Part shown: piece after piece, positions 7,147-16,038 of the stretch
How the letters are laid out: each line of letters opens with the position of its first letter
Numbering within the stretch: position 1 is the first letter of the stretch
The notes under the pieces: generated by a model
Databases searched by the model: none
Seen by the model: only the letters and a program-made list of their open reading frames with translations
Told to the model about the DNA's origin: nothing
Program-made: the position numbers and the translations under genes
From: Desulfarculus sp.
GTDB taxonomy: Bacteria > Desulfobacterota > Desulfarculia > Desulfarculales > Desulfarculaceae
Direction: 5' to 3'
Length of the DNA: 19,134 bases
NCBI GenBank assembly: GCA_020216625.1
Contig: JAIUYB010000001.1
Coordinates: 1 to 19,134, forward strand

Positions 7147-8147
7147 ATCCGGCCGCTCTCCCGGTCCTCCAGGTAGGTCGCGCGGCAGGGGCAGTCCAGC
7201 TCCCGCAGGCGGTCGACGTCCAGGGTGTGGTTGAAGCGCTCGATCTCGGACACCAGGCGCTCCTGGCAAAGAGGGCAACTGCCGGTGGTGCGGTTGCGCG
7301 ATAGGTCCTCGTCGCTGAGTCCCACGAAGATGTTGCCCATCTGGTGGGTGCGCAGGATCACCTCCACCACGCTCCAGAGGTTGACCAGGCGATAGTCGCC
7401 CCGCAGGAAGACCCGCTCCAGGTAGGTGTTGGGGGCCACGAAGACCGGCTCCAGGGCCATGCGCGCCCGCACGCCGTGGCGGGCCGCCACCGCGGCCACG
7501 TATTCCACGCTGGCCACCGCGTCGGCGATGGCCCGGGCCTCGTCCAGGTGGGGTGGCTTGATCAACAGGTAGACCAAGAGATCCAGGCCGGTCCGGGCCA
7601 GGGTGGCCACCACCCGCTCGAAGGCGTCGCGCGATAGGCCCTTGCGGATGATCCGGTTGCGCACATGATCGTCGGCGCTCTCCAGGCCGATGCCGAACTC
7701 CACCGTCCGCTCTCCCAGGATGCGCCGGCTTTGCAGGAGCTTGGCGTCGGTGACGTACTCCGAGCGCGATTCGAAGGAGACCCGGCGCACGCCGCCAAGG
7801 CCGGCGATCATGCCCAAGAGCTCGGCCCGGACCGGGGCGGCGATCTCGTTCTCGTTGAGAAACGAGCCCAGGGTCAACAGGTCGATTTCGTCCACGCCCG
7901 TCAGGGGCAGCTCCTCCAGGGCCCAGGCCAGCTGGTCCAGGATGCCCTGGCCGCCAATGCCTGGCGCGGCGTGGTTGGCGAAGCCGCAGACCGTGCAGCC
8001 GCCGTCGTTCTTGGCGGCGTACTCGCAGCCCTGGGTGCGCAGGACGATCATCAGGCGTTGACCGGGCGCGCCGTTGATGTTGACCGGGCTCAGGCGATGG
8101 AAGGCGGGACGCGTCCGGCCTTGGATCAATGGGTTGGACTTGGCCAT
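7143..8147 (-). CDS. Radical SAM protein with CX9CX2C motif (RaSEA/Elp3-like group)
   Basis: This 334-residue protein contains RTQGCEYAAKNDGGCTVCGF, giving C41, C51 and C54 in a CX9CX2C spacing rather than CX3CX2C. That extended spacing and the GGCTVCGF context recall the radical SAM protein that works in archaeosine synthesis in archaea (RaSEA) and related Elp3-like proteins. The likeness is from memory. GIGLESADDHVRN and the barrel strands that follow are typical of radical SAM folds. The C-terminus has CPLC (C291, C294) and CPC (C319, C321), probably a zinc-ribbon-like element. The ATG at 8147 was chosen; a TTG 45 bases upstream would add a tail without recognisable homology. It is the first gene of the operon, overlaps the aminotransferase by ATGA, and is divergent from the thioesterase. 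A tRNA-modifying role is possible, but the neighbours point to small-molecule chemistry. Confidence 0.82.
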   Translation of the reverse strand: MAKSNPLIQGRTRPAFHRLSPVNINGAPGQRLMIVLRTQGCEYAAKNDGGCTVCGFANHAAPGIGGQGILDQLAWALEELPLTGVDEIDLLTLGSFLNENEIAAPVRAELLGMIAGLGGVRRVSFESRSEYVTDAKLLQSRRILGERTVEFGIGLESADDHVRNRIIRKGLSRDAFERVVATLARTGLDLLVYLLIKPPHLDEARAIADAVASVEYVAAVAARHGVRARMALEPVFVAPNTYLERVFLRGDYRLVNLWSVVEVILRTHQMGNIFVGLSDEDLSRNRTTGSCPLCQERLVSEIERFNHTLDVDRLRELDCPCRATYLEDRESGRI

Positions 8148-8418
8148 ACGTCCACTATTTCTCAAACAAAACAAGACACCGTTGGCCGCCAAAGATGGTG
8201 GGCGAGCGGGGCCACCAGGGTCTTGCTGTTCGACAGGGCCGGATTGTGCGCCGGCAGGTTTTTAAGGCGAGAAGCTTAAACTAAAGTAGCAAGAAATCGG
8301 GCCAGAGGTAAAGCGTCAAGCTTGTATCTGGCGGGTTGCGCGCGGGGGGGGACTATGCCATCATGGCTCGGCCCGAATCGGCCGCCACCAGCCCAAGCCA
8401 TCAGGGGAGAGCCGCGCC
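8148..8418. promoter_or_regulatory. Divergent intergenic region between biosynthetic operon and thioesterase
   Basis: This 271-bp gap separates the minus-strand radical SAM start from the plus-strand thioesterase start and must carry promoters for both. It contains an AT-rich island (about 8258-8300) in otherwise very GC-rich DNA. The island includes the inverted pair TTTAAG (8261-8266) and CTTAAA (8275-8280) around an 8-nt spacer, which could be an operator. On the plus strand, TTTTTA and TAAAGT (8282-8287) are 17 bp apart but match consensus weakly. On the minus strand, TTGACG (about 8315) is a good -35 without a good -10. No individual promoter can be called with confidence, and I see no gene in the gap. 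Confidence 0.45.
8403..8409 (+). promoter_or_regulatory. Ribosome binding site deciding the TTG start of the thioesterase
   Basis: AGGGGAG ends nine bases before the TTG at 8419. The upstream ATGs at 8355 and 8363 are in other frames, and the thioesterase frame has no ATG upstream in the gap. The Shine-Dalgarno match together with the family N-terminus (LLPFAGG within ten residues) supports TTG as the true start. Confidence 0.6.
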
Positions 8419-9111
8419 TTGCCGCTCAACGTCGTCTTGCTGCCCTTCGCCGGCGGACATTCCTACTCCTATCGCCTTCTGGTGGAGGCCCTGCCGGCCG
8501 GGTTGCGGGCCCTGACCCCGGAGCTTCCCGGACGCGGCATGCGCATCTCCTTGCCACACCTGACCAACCTGGCGGACATGGCCGACGACCTGGCCCGGGA
8601 GCTGGCCCCGGAGCTGAATGGCCCCTGGTTGCTCTTCGGCCACAGCATGGGCGGGCTGACCGCCCTGCTTCTGGCCCGGCGGCTGCGGGCCCTGGGTCTG
8701 CGGCCGCCGGAGCACCTGGTGGTCTCGGGAGTGGAAGGGCCGTCCATTTATGGCGGCAAGAAGCAGCGTCACCGGTTGCCGCGCGAGGAGTTCCGCCAGG
8801 AGATCAGGGCGCTGGGGGGCTCTCCGCCGGAGATCCTGGACGACGACGAGTTTTTCAGGTTTTTCGAGCCCATCCTGCGGGCCGATTTCCAGGCTCTGGA
8901 GACCTTTGCCTACCAACCCGAGCCGCCCCTGGACCTGGGCATCAGCGTGCTGCTGGGTCAGGACGACGATGTCGCCCTGGAGCGGGCCCGGGTCTGGCAG
9001 GTGGAGACCACCAGGCCCCTGGAGGTGCGAGTCTGGCCGGGGAACCACTTCTTCATCTTTTCCCAGGCTCAGGCCCTGGGGCGATTTCTGGCCGAAAAGG
9101 CGGGCCTCTGA
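8419..9111 (+). CDS. Type II thioesterase (alpha/beta hydrolase)
   Basis: This 230-residue protein has the usual length of stand-alone thioesterases that serve NRPS and PKS systems. It begins LNVVLLPFAGGHSYSYR, matching the family's PxAGG opening with its oxyanion loop. The nucleophile elbow is GHSMGG (S76), the acid lies in GQDDD (182-184), and the histidine is in PGNHFF (H210). These enzymes release wrongly loaded acyl groups from carrier-protein arms or hydrolyse products. It is the only plus-strand gene and is divergent from the radical SAM/NRPS-fragment operon. Its presence implies a thiotemplated step, yet no carrier protein lies in the window, so that partner should be encoded to the left or elsewhere. 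The start is TTG, supported by AGGGGAG upstream. Confidence 0.9.
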   Translation: MPLNVVLLPFAGGHSYSYRLLVEALPAGLRALTPELPGRGMRISLPHLTNLADMADDLARELAPELNGPWLLFGHSMGGLTALLLARRLRALGLRPPEHLVVSGVEGPSIYGGKKQRHRLPREEFRQEIRALGGSPPEILDDDEFFRFFEPILRADFQALETFAYQPEPPLDLGISVLLGQDDDVALERARVWQVETTRPLEVRVWPGNHFFIFSQAQALGRFLAEKAGL

Positions 9112-9155
9112 GGCCAGCGCGTTCCGGCTGCTCATCCCCGCCCAGTTTTGGTGCG

Positions 9156-9176
9156 GATGGGCGAAGCTAGCCCATC
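9156..9176. terminator. Small hairpin between convergent genes, possible terminator
   Basis: GATGGGC (9156-9162) and GCCCATC (9170-9176) form a perfect 7-bp stem with a 7-nt loop. It lies in the 150-bp gap between the ends of the convergent thioesterase and acyl-CoA ligase genes. There is no run of T on either side, so a standard intrinsic terminator is not supported. It may be a factor-dependent end or a mRNA 3' stabiliser. No gene is visible in this gap. Confidence 0.35.
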
Positions 9177-9261
9177 AGACCATGGCGCGGTGGGATGAAA
9201 TATCCGCTCCTGCCAGTTGATGCCAACGGCCCCGCCACCACGGCCCAGGCCGGCCCGCCCT

Positions 9262-10752
<1,491 letters not shown>

Positions 10753-10801
10753 CGCCACTTCCCTCGGATTGCGCCCCATTTGGAGGGCGTCGGGCGGCCT
10801 C

Positions 10802-10827
10802 CGGGGATGGGCCGGTCCCATTCCCCG
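10802..10827. other. Hairpin between dctM and the second acyl-CoA ligase
   Basis: CGGGGATGGG (10802-10811) and CCCATTCCCCG (10817-10827) pair through ten base pairs with one bulged T and a 5-nt loop. It sits in the 100-bp gap that separates dctM from the last ligase. No T-run follows on the minus strand, so it is better read as an RNA processing, stabilising or attenuating structure than as a terminator. I see no promoter in the gap. Confidence 0.4.
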
Positions 10828-10852
10828 AGGCGCGTGGGTGTTTTCAAGGTGG

Positions 10853-12142
10853 TCAGTTCGGGAAGAGCAGGTCGGGGATCAGGGTGCTGATGATCGGCAC
10901 GTAGCTCAACACGAACAGCATCACGATGTAGATCAGCAGGGTGGGGGTGATGGCCCGCACCACGAAGATGAAGCTCTCCTTGGTGATGGCCGCCGCCGCG
11001 TAGAGCAGCAGGCCCAGGGGCGGGGTGATGTAGCCGATGCCCAACCCCACCGTCACCACCAGCAGGAAGTGAATGGGGTCCACCCCCAACTGCTTGACCA
11101 TGGGCATCAGGATCGGCACCAGGATCATCACCGAGGCGATGGGGTCCATGAAGGTGCCGATGATCAGGAGCAGGATGTTCACGAACAAAAAGAAGACCAC
11201 CACGTTGGGGATGTAGCTCAGCACGGCGTTGAGTATCTGCTCGGGGATGCCGCGGATGGTGATGAACTCGGCCAGAACCCCGGCGCCGGAGACGGTGATG
11301 ACCAGGGCTCCGCTGAGAATGCCCGAGTCCACGATCATGCCCCAGAGCTGGCGCGGCGACATGCTGCGGAACCAGAAGACCTCGGCCAGGATGGAGAAGA
11401 AACAGGCCACCACCGAGGCCTCGGTGATGGTGAAGGCGCCGGTGTAGATGCCGCCGAAAAGGAGCAGGATCAGGAAAATCGGCACCGCCGCCTCCAGGCC
11501 CGCCCGACCCGCCACCGACCAACTGAAGCGCTCCTTTTCCGCCTGGCCGAACCCGCCCCTGACGGCGGTGACGGCGGCGTAAGCGCACAGGGCCAGCATG
11601 ATGGCGACGCCGGGCAGGTAGCCGGCGGCGAAGAGCTTGACCACGGATTCGCCCGCGGTGAGGGCGCAGATGATCATGATGATGCTGGGCGGGATGATCA
11701 TGCCCAGGATGGCGGCGCTGGTCACCAGGCCCACGGTGAAGCCGCGGGGGTACTTCTGCTGCTCCATGAAGGGGAACACCACCCCGCCGATGGTGACCAC
11801 GGTGGAGATGGCCGAACCGGAGATGGCCCCGAACATGGCGCTGCTGATCACCGAGGTGACCGCCAGGCCGCCGGGCATGAAGCAGACCAGGCGCCGGGCG
11901 AAGTTGACCAAAAGGCCGGCCGACTTGCCCCCCACCATCACCGAGCCCATCAGCAGGAAGAAGGGGATGCAGAGCAGGGAGAAGTTGTCCAGCTTCTTGA
12001 CCATGGTCTGGGCCACGAAGATCAGGTCCAGGTCGGTGTAGATGACCAACCCCAGCACGCCGGTGAGGAACAGGCCCAGATAGATCGGCAGGCGCAGGAC
12101 CAGCAGGGCCAGCAGGATTCCGAGCATGAGCAGGGGTTCCAT
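10853..12142 (-). CDS. dctM: TRAP transporter large permease subunit DctM
   Basis: This 429-residue, strongly hydrophobic protein has about 12 membrane segments. It begins MEPLLMLGILLALLVLRLPI, as DctM proteins do. Family stretches include IPFFLLMGSVM, the SGSAISTVVTIG segment and AAILGMIIPPSIIMI in the first half, and GIGYITPPLG near the end. It forms the sodium- or proton-coupled translocation channel of a tripartite ATP-independent periplasmic transporter. The ATG at 12142 gives a 2-bp gap after dctQ and the expected N-terminus; longer in-frame extensions would read back over dctQ. It follows dctP and dctQ in the conventional order. The substrate cannot be read from this subunit. Confidence 0.93.
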   Translation of the reverse strand: MEPLLMLGILLALLVLRLPIYLGLFLTGVLGLVIYTDLDLIFVAQTMVKKLDNFSLLCIPFFLLMGSVMVGGKSAGLLVNFARRLVCFMPGGLAVTSVISSAMFGAISGSAISTVVTIGGVVFPFMEQQKYPRGFTVGLVTSAAILGMIIPPSIIMIICALTAGESVVKLFAAGYLPGVAIMLALCAYAAVTAVRGGFGQAEKERFSWSVAGRAGLEAAVPIFLILLLFGGIYTGAFTITEASVVACFFSILAEVFWFRSMSPRQLWGMIVDSGILSGALVITVSGAGVLAEFITIRGIPEQILNAVLSYIPNVVVFFLFVNILLLIIGTFMDPIASVMILVPILMPMVKQLGVDPIHFLLVVTVGLGIGYITPPLGLLLYAAAAITKESFIFVVRAITPTLLIYIVMLFVLSYVPIISTLIPDLLFPN

Positions 12143-12144
12143 GG

Positions 12145-12612
12145 CTACTCCTTCCGCCAGTCCGCGGGCATGCGCAGCAGGGTTCGCAGGATCAGGATCA
12201 CCCCGAACAACGGCAGGAAGCCGTTGATGATGGTGAAGGGTATCTCCAGGATGGGGGTCACCGCCTTGAACTCCCACTCCACCACCACGAAGCGGATGCC
12301 ATAGACGATGAAAATCACGGCCGCCAGCATCCGGCAGAGGTGGACGAACAGGTTGACCCAGCGCTTGAGCTTGGGGAAGGCCTCCACCAGGGCGTCCACC
12401 CTGAGCTCGCTGTTGTTGCGCACCGCCGCCGCCGCCCCCAGGAAGGTCATCAGAAGGAACAGGTAGGTCGACAGCTCGTCGCCAAAGGACATGGGCCAGC
12501 GGAACAGGTAGCGGGTCAGCACGCTGACCATCAGCAAGAGCAGGCAACCGGTGAAACAGGCTCCGATCACCCCGCGCTCGAAACGGTTGAGGAACCGGTC
12601 CAAAGCCTCCAT
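12145..12612 (-). CDS. dctQ: TRAP transporter small permease subunit DctQ
   Basis: This 155-residue membrane protein has four hydrophobic helices, the standard DctQ size and topology. The first helix is followed by TRYLFRWPMSFGDELSTYL, which matches the family pattern of an aromatic/basic loop with a conserved Trp and Glu. NNSELRVDAL then gives the usual 'H/L-R-V-D' cytoplasmic segment. It links DctM to the binding protein during import. GGAGGA four bases before the ATG at 12612 decides the start over the adjacent GTG at 12615. It lies 70 bp after dctP, a gap occupied by a strong hairpin, and 2 bp before dctM. Confidence 0.92.
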   Translation of the reverse strand: MEALDRFLNRFERGVIGACFTGCLLLLMVSVLTRYLFRWPMSFGDELSTYLFLLMTFLGAAAAVRNNSELRVDALVEAFPKLKRWVNLFVHLCRMLAAVIFIVYGIRFVVVEWEFKAVTPILEIPFTIINGFLPLFGVILILRTLLRMPADWRKE

Positions 12613-12645
12613 CACATCCTCCGTCCGGGCCGGGAATCGTTGATC

Positions 12646-12669
12646 CCGGCGGGGGCGAACCCCCGCCGG
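12646..12669 (-). other. Strong GC hairpin between dctP and dctQ
   Basis: CCGGCGGGGG (12646-12655) and CCCCCGCCGG (12660-12669) form a perfect 10-bp stem. On the transcribed strand the loop is TTCG. No T-run follows, so transcription probably continues into dctQM. A structure of this strength just after the binding-protein gene would protect the dctP 3' end and limit read-through, giving more binding protein than membrane subunits. That role is inferred from other transporter operons. Confidence 0.75.
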
Positions 12670-12682
12670 TAAGCGTCCACCG

Positions 12683-13681
12683 CTAGAACTGGGCCGAGAA
12701 GACGGTGATCTTGTCCAGCCACTCCTTGCCCACCTCGGGCTCGAACTCCTTCCAGACCCCGCGCTGGGCCTGGCGGAACTTTTCCATCTCCTCCTTGGGG
12801 AGGTTGATGACGGTCACGCCCTTGGCCTTGAGCTCGTCCGGGGCCTCCTGGGTCAGCTTCATGCTGGCGGCCCGGGCCTTGGCGAAGTTCTCGGCCACCG
12901 CTTGATCCAGCTGCTCGCGGGCCTTGGCGTCCAGGCCCTGGTACCATTTGTCATTGACCAGCAGGTAGAACAGCCCCACCATGTGATCGGTCTTGGTGAA
13001 GTACTTGCAGACGTCGGTCAACCGCAGACGCATCACGTTGTCGGTCTGGTCGGTGCCCTCGATGACGCCCTGCTTCAGGGCCGGGAAGACGTCGCCCCAG
13101 GCCATGGGCACCGGGCGCACCCCCAGGGCGTGCCAGAAGGCCAGGGGATAGCGGGCCTGGGTGGTGCGCATCTTCATGGCCTTGAGGTCGTCCAGGGTGT
13201 TGACCGGCTTGGTGGTGGCCAGGCCGTAGACGCCGAAGTAGCAGAAGTCCAGGGTCCTGAGGCCGATGCCCTGGAGGCTCAGGAACAGCTCGTCGCGCAG
13301 GGCCTTCTCCTTGTGGAAGGCCTCCCATTTCTCATAGGAGTTCATGCAGTAGGCCAGGGTGGCCACGCCGAACTTGGCGTTGAGGTCCGGGGCGTAGGTG
13401 CTGGGGCAGAGGGCGGCGTTCAAGGTGCCCATGCGCACCTTTTTGACGATCTCGATCTCGTTGCCCATCTGCTGGCTGTGGAAATACTTGGCCTTGATCA
13501 GGCTGCCGGGCTTCTCGTTCAGGTCCTTCTCCAGCCACAGGCCGACTTCCGAGGCCGGCTCGTTGGGCGGAATGAAGGTGGCGAAGGTGAAGTTGACCTC
13601 GCCCGCCAGGGCCATGGCGCCCAAACCCAGCACCAGCGCCGCCGCCAACGCGGCCACCAAGCAGAAACGGCTCCTTTTCAT
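12683..13681 (-). CDS. dctP: TRAP transporter periplasmic substrate-binding protein DctP
   Basis: This 332-residue protein has a clear Sec signal peptide (basic MKRSR, hydrophobic core, cleavage expected after ALA near residue 26). It follows the DctP pattern: an early lobe with GNEIEIVKKVRMGTLNAAL, then LDDLKAMKMRTTQ, where R172 is in place of the conserved carboxylate-binding arginine, then PVPMAWGDVFPALKQGVIEG. It captures an organic acid anion in the periplasm and hands it to DctQM. The ATG at 13681 has GGGAGGG five bases upstream and overlaps the flavoprotein stop as ATGA. The in-frame GTG further upstream would put residues before the signal peptide and was rejected. The CoA-ligase neighbours suggest a monocarboxylate or aromatic acid as ligand. 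Confidence 0.93.
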   Translation of the reverse strand: MKRSRFCLVAALAAALVLGLGAMALAGEVNFTFATFIPPNEPASEVGLWLEKDLNEKPGSLIKAKYFHSQQMGNEIEIVKKVRMGTLNAALCPSTYAPDLNAKFGVATLAYCMNSYEKWEAFHKEKALRDELFLSLQGIGLRTLDFCYFGVYGLATTKPVNTLDDLKAMKMRTTQARYPLAFWHALGVRPVPMAWGDVFPALKQGVIEGTDQTDNVMRLRLTDVCKYFTKTDHMVGLFYLLVNDKWYQGLDAKAREQLDQAVAENFAKARAASMKLTQEAPDELKAKGVTVINLPKEEMEKFRQAQRGVWKEFEPEVGKEWLDKITVFSAQF

Positions 13682-14469
13682 GCTTTCCCTCCCTTGGGTT
13701 GCCACCAGCGGGCGGCCAGTTCCAGGTACTCATCCCGGGACAGCAGCGGCTGGCTGATTGCTTGGGCCGTTTCCGGCCCCACCTTGCCCTGGTTCACGAG
13801 CTCGACCCCGGCCCGCTCCAACGCCTCCATGACCCTGGCCAGGGCCGGGCGGGAGGCGGGGTTCATCATGCTCAGGCTCTCCGGGCGCAGCAGGGACGCC
13901 AGCAACGGGGTGTGCTGGTGCCGGGCCGCGGCGCGCGCATAAGTTTCGATAAAGGTGAAGTTCTCCACCCCCCAGAAGCCGCAGACCGCCAAGAGCACCA
14001 GGTTGGGCAGGCGGGGATGGCGGCAGGGGTGCAGCCAGGCCCCCTCCTGGTCGACGATGGCGGGATGGTTGAGCACCATCATGCGATCGATGAGGCATTT
14101 GAGCTGGGCGGGAGGGGCGTCGACATAGACCGGCGAGGCCCAGACCATCAAGTCATAGGTCGGCATCCGGGTCAGCAGGCCGGTGAGGTCGTCATGGATG
14201 CGGCAGTCGTCACCCTCGTCCTGCCAGCAGCGGAAGCAGCCCCGACAGGCCTCGGCCTTCAACTCGCCCAGGTGGACCGTCTCGACCGCGGCGCCGGCCC
14301 GTTCCAGGCCCTTGACCAAGGCTCGATACAACCGCTCGGTGGCGCCCTTCGCGCCCCGCGGCGAAGCCTGGATCCCCAGCACCCGGCGGGGCGGGCTCCA
14401 GAGCCCGGCCGCCAGGTCGCGCTCGTTGTCGGTGACGACATAGGATCGGCGATTGGCTCCCCGGCGCAT
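13678..14469 (-). CDS. Iron-sulfur flavoprotein (NADPH-dependent FMN reductase family)
   Basis: This 263-residue flavodoxin-like protein begins its fold at VLGIQASPRGAKGATERL (30-47), the FMN phosphate-binding loop of the FMN-reductase family. ACRGCFRCWQDEGDDC supplies C75, C78, C81 and C89, a CX2CX2CX7C pattern. This matches the compact 4Fe-4S motif of iron-sulfur flavoproteins (Isf) known from anaerobes. MVWASPVYVDAPPAQLKCLIDR is the second FMN-contact region. Such proteins move electrons between ferredoxin-type donors and small acceptors. The gene starts 6 bp after the first ligase and its TGA overlaps the dctP ATG, so it is translationally coupled to the transporter. It may supply electrons for reducing the imported compound, but no acceptor can be named. 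Confidence 0.87.
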   Translation of the reverse strand: MRRGANRRSYVVTDNERDLAAGLWSPPRRVLGIQASPRGAKGATERLYRALVKGLERAGAAVETVHLGELKAEACRGCFRCWQDEGDDCRIHDDLTGLLTRMPTYDLMVWASPVYVDAPPAQLKCLIDRMMVLNHPAIVDQEGAWLHPCRHPRLPNLVLLAVCGFWGVENFTFIETYARAAARHQHTPLLASLLRPESLSMMNPASRPALARVMEALERAGVELVNQGKVGPETAQAISQPLLSRDEYLELAARWWQPKGGKA

Positions 14470-14475
14470 GGCGGC

Positions 14476-15987
14476 CTACCTCCCGTGGGTCTCGCGCAGC
14501 ACGCGCTTCTGGATCTTGCCCAGAGGATCCTTGGGCAGGGCCTCGCAGAAGACCACGCTCTTGGGCACCTTGTATTTGGCCAACCGCTGGGCGCAGAAGG
14601 CGATCAGCTCCCCGGCGCTGGTCTGCCGCCCCGCCTTGACCACCACCACCGCGCGCACCGACTCGCCCCAGCGAGGGTCGGCCACCCCGATCACCGAGCA
14701 CTCCTGCACCGCGTGGTGCTGGTACAGGGCCTCCTCCACCTCGCGGGGGCTGATGTTCTCGCCGCCGCTGATGATGATGTCCTTCTTGCGATCAACGATG
14801 TAGAGGTAGCCCTCGCCGTCCAGGGTGGCCACGTCGCCGGTGCGCAGCCAGCCGCCCTTGAGCGCCTCGGCGGTCTCCTGGGGGCGCTTCCAGTAGCCCA
14901 GCATCACATTGGGCCCCTGGGCGATGATCTCGCCGAACTGCCCCGGCTCCACGTCGTGGTCCAGCTCGTCCACAACCCGTACCTGGCAGGAAAAGAGTTC
15001 CTTGCCGATGGAGGCCAGGCGGCGCGAGGCCTCGCCCTCCACCGTCATCTCCTCGCGGGGCAGGTAGGTGAGCAGGGGGCCGGCCTCGGTCAGGCCGTAG
15101 ACCTGGAAGATCATGTTGGGGCCCAGCAGGCGATGGGTGCGCTTGAGCACGTCCACCGGCACCGACTGGCCGCCCACGGTGAAGCTGTGCAGGCTGCCCT
15201 TGCTGTAGCCGGCCGATTCAAAGGCGTCCAGGGCGTCCACCAGCATGGTGTAGACCAGGGTGATGCTGGTGACTCCGTATTCGGCCACGTCCTGCCAGAA
15301 CTCGTGGGGCTTGAAGAATTCCACGATCAGGCTGGTGGCGGAAACATAGAAACAGCAGACCGCCAGGGAGGCCTGCATGGTGTGGTAGAGGGGCTGGGAG
15401 TGGTAGACCACGTCGGCGGGCGACATCTGGTAGGCGATGATGTGGTTGAGGGCCGCGCTCAGGAAATTGTGGTGGCTGAGCATCACCCCCTTGGGTCCGC
15501 CGGTGGTGCCGCTGGTGTAGAAGATGGCGAAGAGGTCCTGGGGCGCGACCGGTGCGGCTGCGGTGTCGGGATCCCCTGATTGGAGCAGGGGCTCGTAGCC
15601 GTCGCTCAGGTTGATCAGCTCGCGACAGGCGATTTGATCCTTGATCTCGCGCACGGCTGGCAGGAAGTCGTCGCCCACGAAGAGGGCCTTGACCTCGGCG
15701 TCGTCCAGCACGAACTTCAGCTCGGGCGGGGCCAGGCGGAAGTTGATCGGCACGAAGACCATGCCCGCCCGCGAGATCGCGAACATCAACTCCAACATCT
15801 GGGGACAGTTGCGGGTCAGGACCGCCACGTGGTCGCCGGGATCGAGGCCCAGGCCGGCCAAGGCCCCGGTCAGCCGGTTGACGCGCTGGCTGAATTGGCC
15901 GAAGGTCTGTTTTTGGCCCCGGAAGATGGTGGCGGTCTTCGCGGGGTAGCGCCGCGCGGCCTGCGCGGGGAGATCTCCGATTACCAT
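14476..15987 (-). CDS. Acyl-CoA ligase (AMP-binding), first of the locus
   Basis: This 503-residue ANL-superfamily enzyme resembles fatty-acid and aryl-CoA ligases. The P-loop is YTSGTTGGPKG (157-167). Further motifs are QVYGLTEAGP, RTGDVATLDGEGYLYIVDR (hinge aspartate at its end) and SGGENISPREVEEAL. The catalytic lysine is K491 in PLGKIQKR. It converts a carboxylate, ATP and CoA to acyl-CoA. It is the first gene behind the sigma54 promoter at 16071-16088, with a predicted 5' leader of about 75 nt. AAGG lies five bases before the ATG. It differs clearly from the second ligase in the same locus, so the two probably act on different acids or on successive intermediates. Confidence 0.92.
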   Translation of the reverse strand: MVIGDLPAQAARRYPAKTATIFRGQKQTFGQFSQRVNRLTGALAGLGLDPGDHVAVLTRNCPQMLELMFAISRAGMVFVPINFRLAPPELKFVLDDAEVKALFVGDDFLPAVREIKDQIACRELINLSDGYEPLLQSGDPDTAAAPVAPQDLFAIFYTSGTTGGPKGVMLSHHNFLSAALNHIIAYQMSPADVVYHSQPLYHTMQASLAVCCFYVSATSLIVEFFKPHEFWQDVAEYGVTSITLVYTMLVDALDAFESAGYSKGSLHSFTVGGQSVPVDVLKRTHRLLGPNMIFQVYGLTEAGPLLTYLPREEMTVEGEASRRLASIGKELFSCQVRVVDELDHDVEPGQFGEIIAQGPNVMLGYWKRPQETAEALKGGWLRTGDVATLDGEGYLYIVDRKKDIIISGGENISPREVEEALYQHHAVQECSVIGVADPRWGESVRAVVVVKAGRQTSAGELIAFCAQRLAKYKVPKSVVFCEALPKDPLGKIQKRVLRETHGR

Positions 15988-16038
15988 GAGAGCCTTCCCC
16001 TTCTCGCCGGGAGCGAGGGCCGGGACGGGAACGCGCTA

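Noticed and set aside
8148..8192. TTG start adding 15 residues to the first radical SAM protein
   Set aside because: The ATG at 8147 gives a normal N-terminus, and the added residues look like translated leader.
8289..8304. Sigma54-like TGGCCCG and TTGC on the minus strand upstream of the biosynthetic operon
   Set aside because: The GG and GC elements are 11 bp apart rather than the required 10, and there is no adjacent activator gene or inverted repeat.
8322..9170. Alternative plus-strand frame starting near 8322
   Set aside because: Its translation is Gly/Pro/Arg-rich and unrecognisable, while the frame from 8419 encodes a complete thioesterase with its catalytic triad.
9112..9261. Intrinsic terminator between the convergent genes
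   Set aside because: A 7-bp hairpin exists but neither strand has a T-run after it, so it is listed only as a low-confidence possibility.
10853..12547. Longer DctM with about 135 extra N-terminal residues
   Set aside because: The extension runs antiparallel in frame over dctQ, is Pro/Gly/Arg-rich, and the true DctM N-terminus begins at the ATG at 12142.
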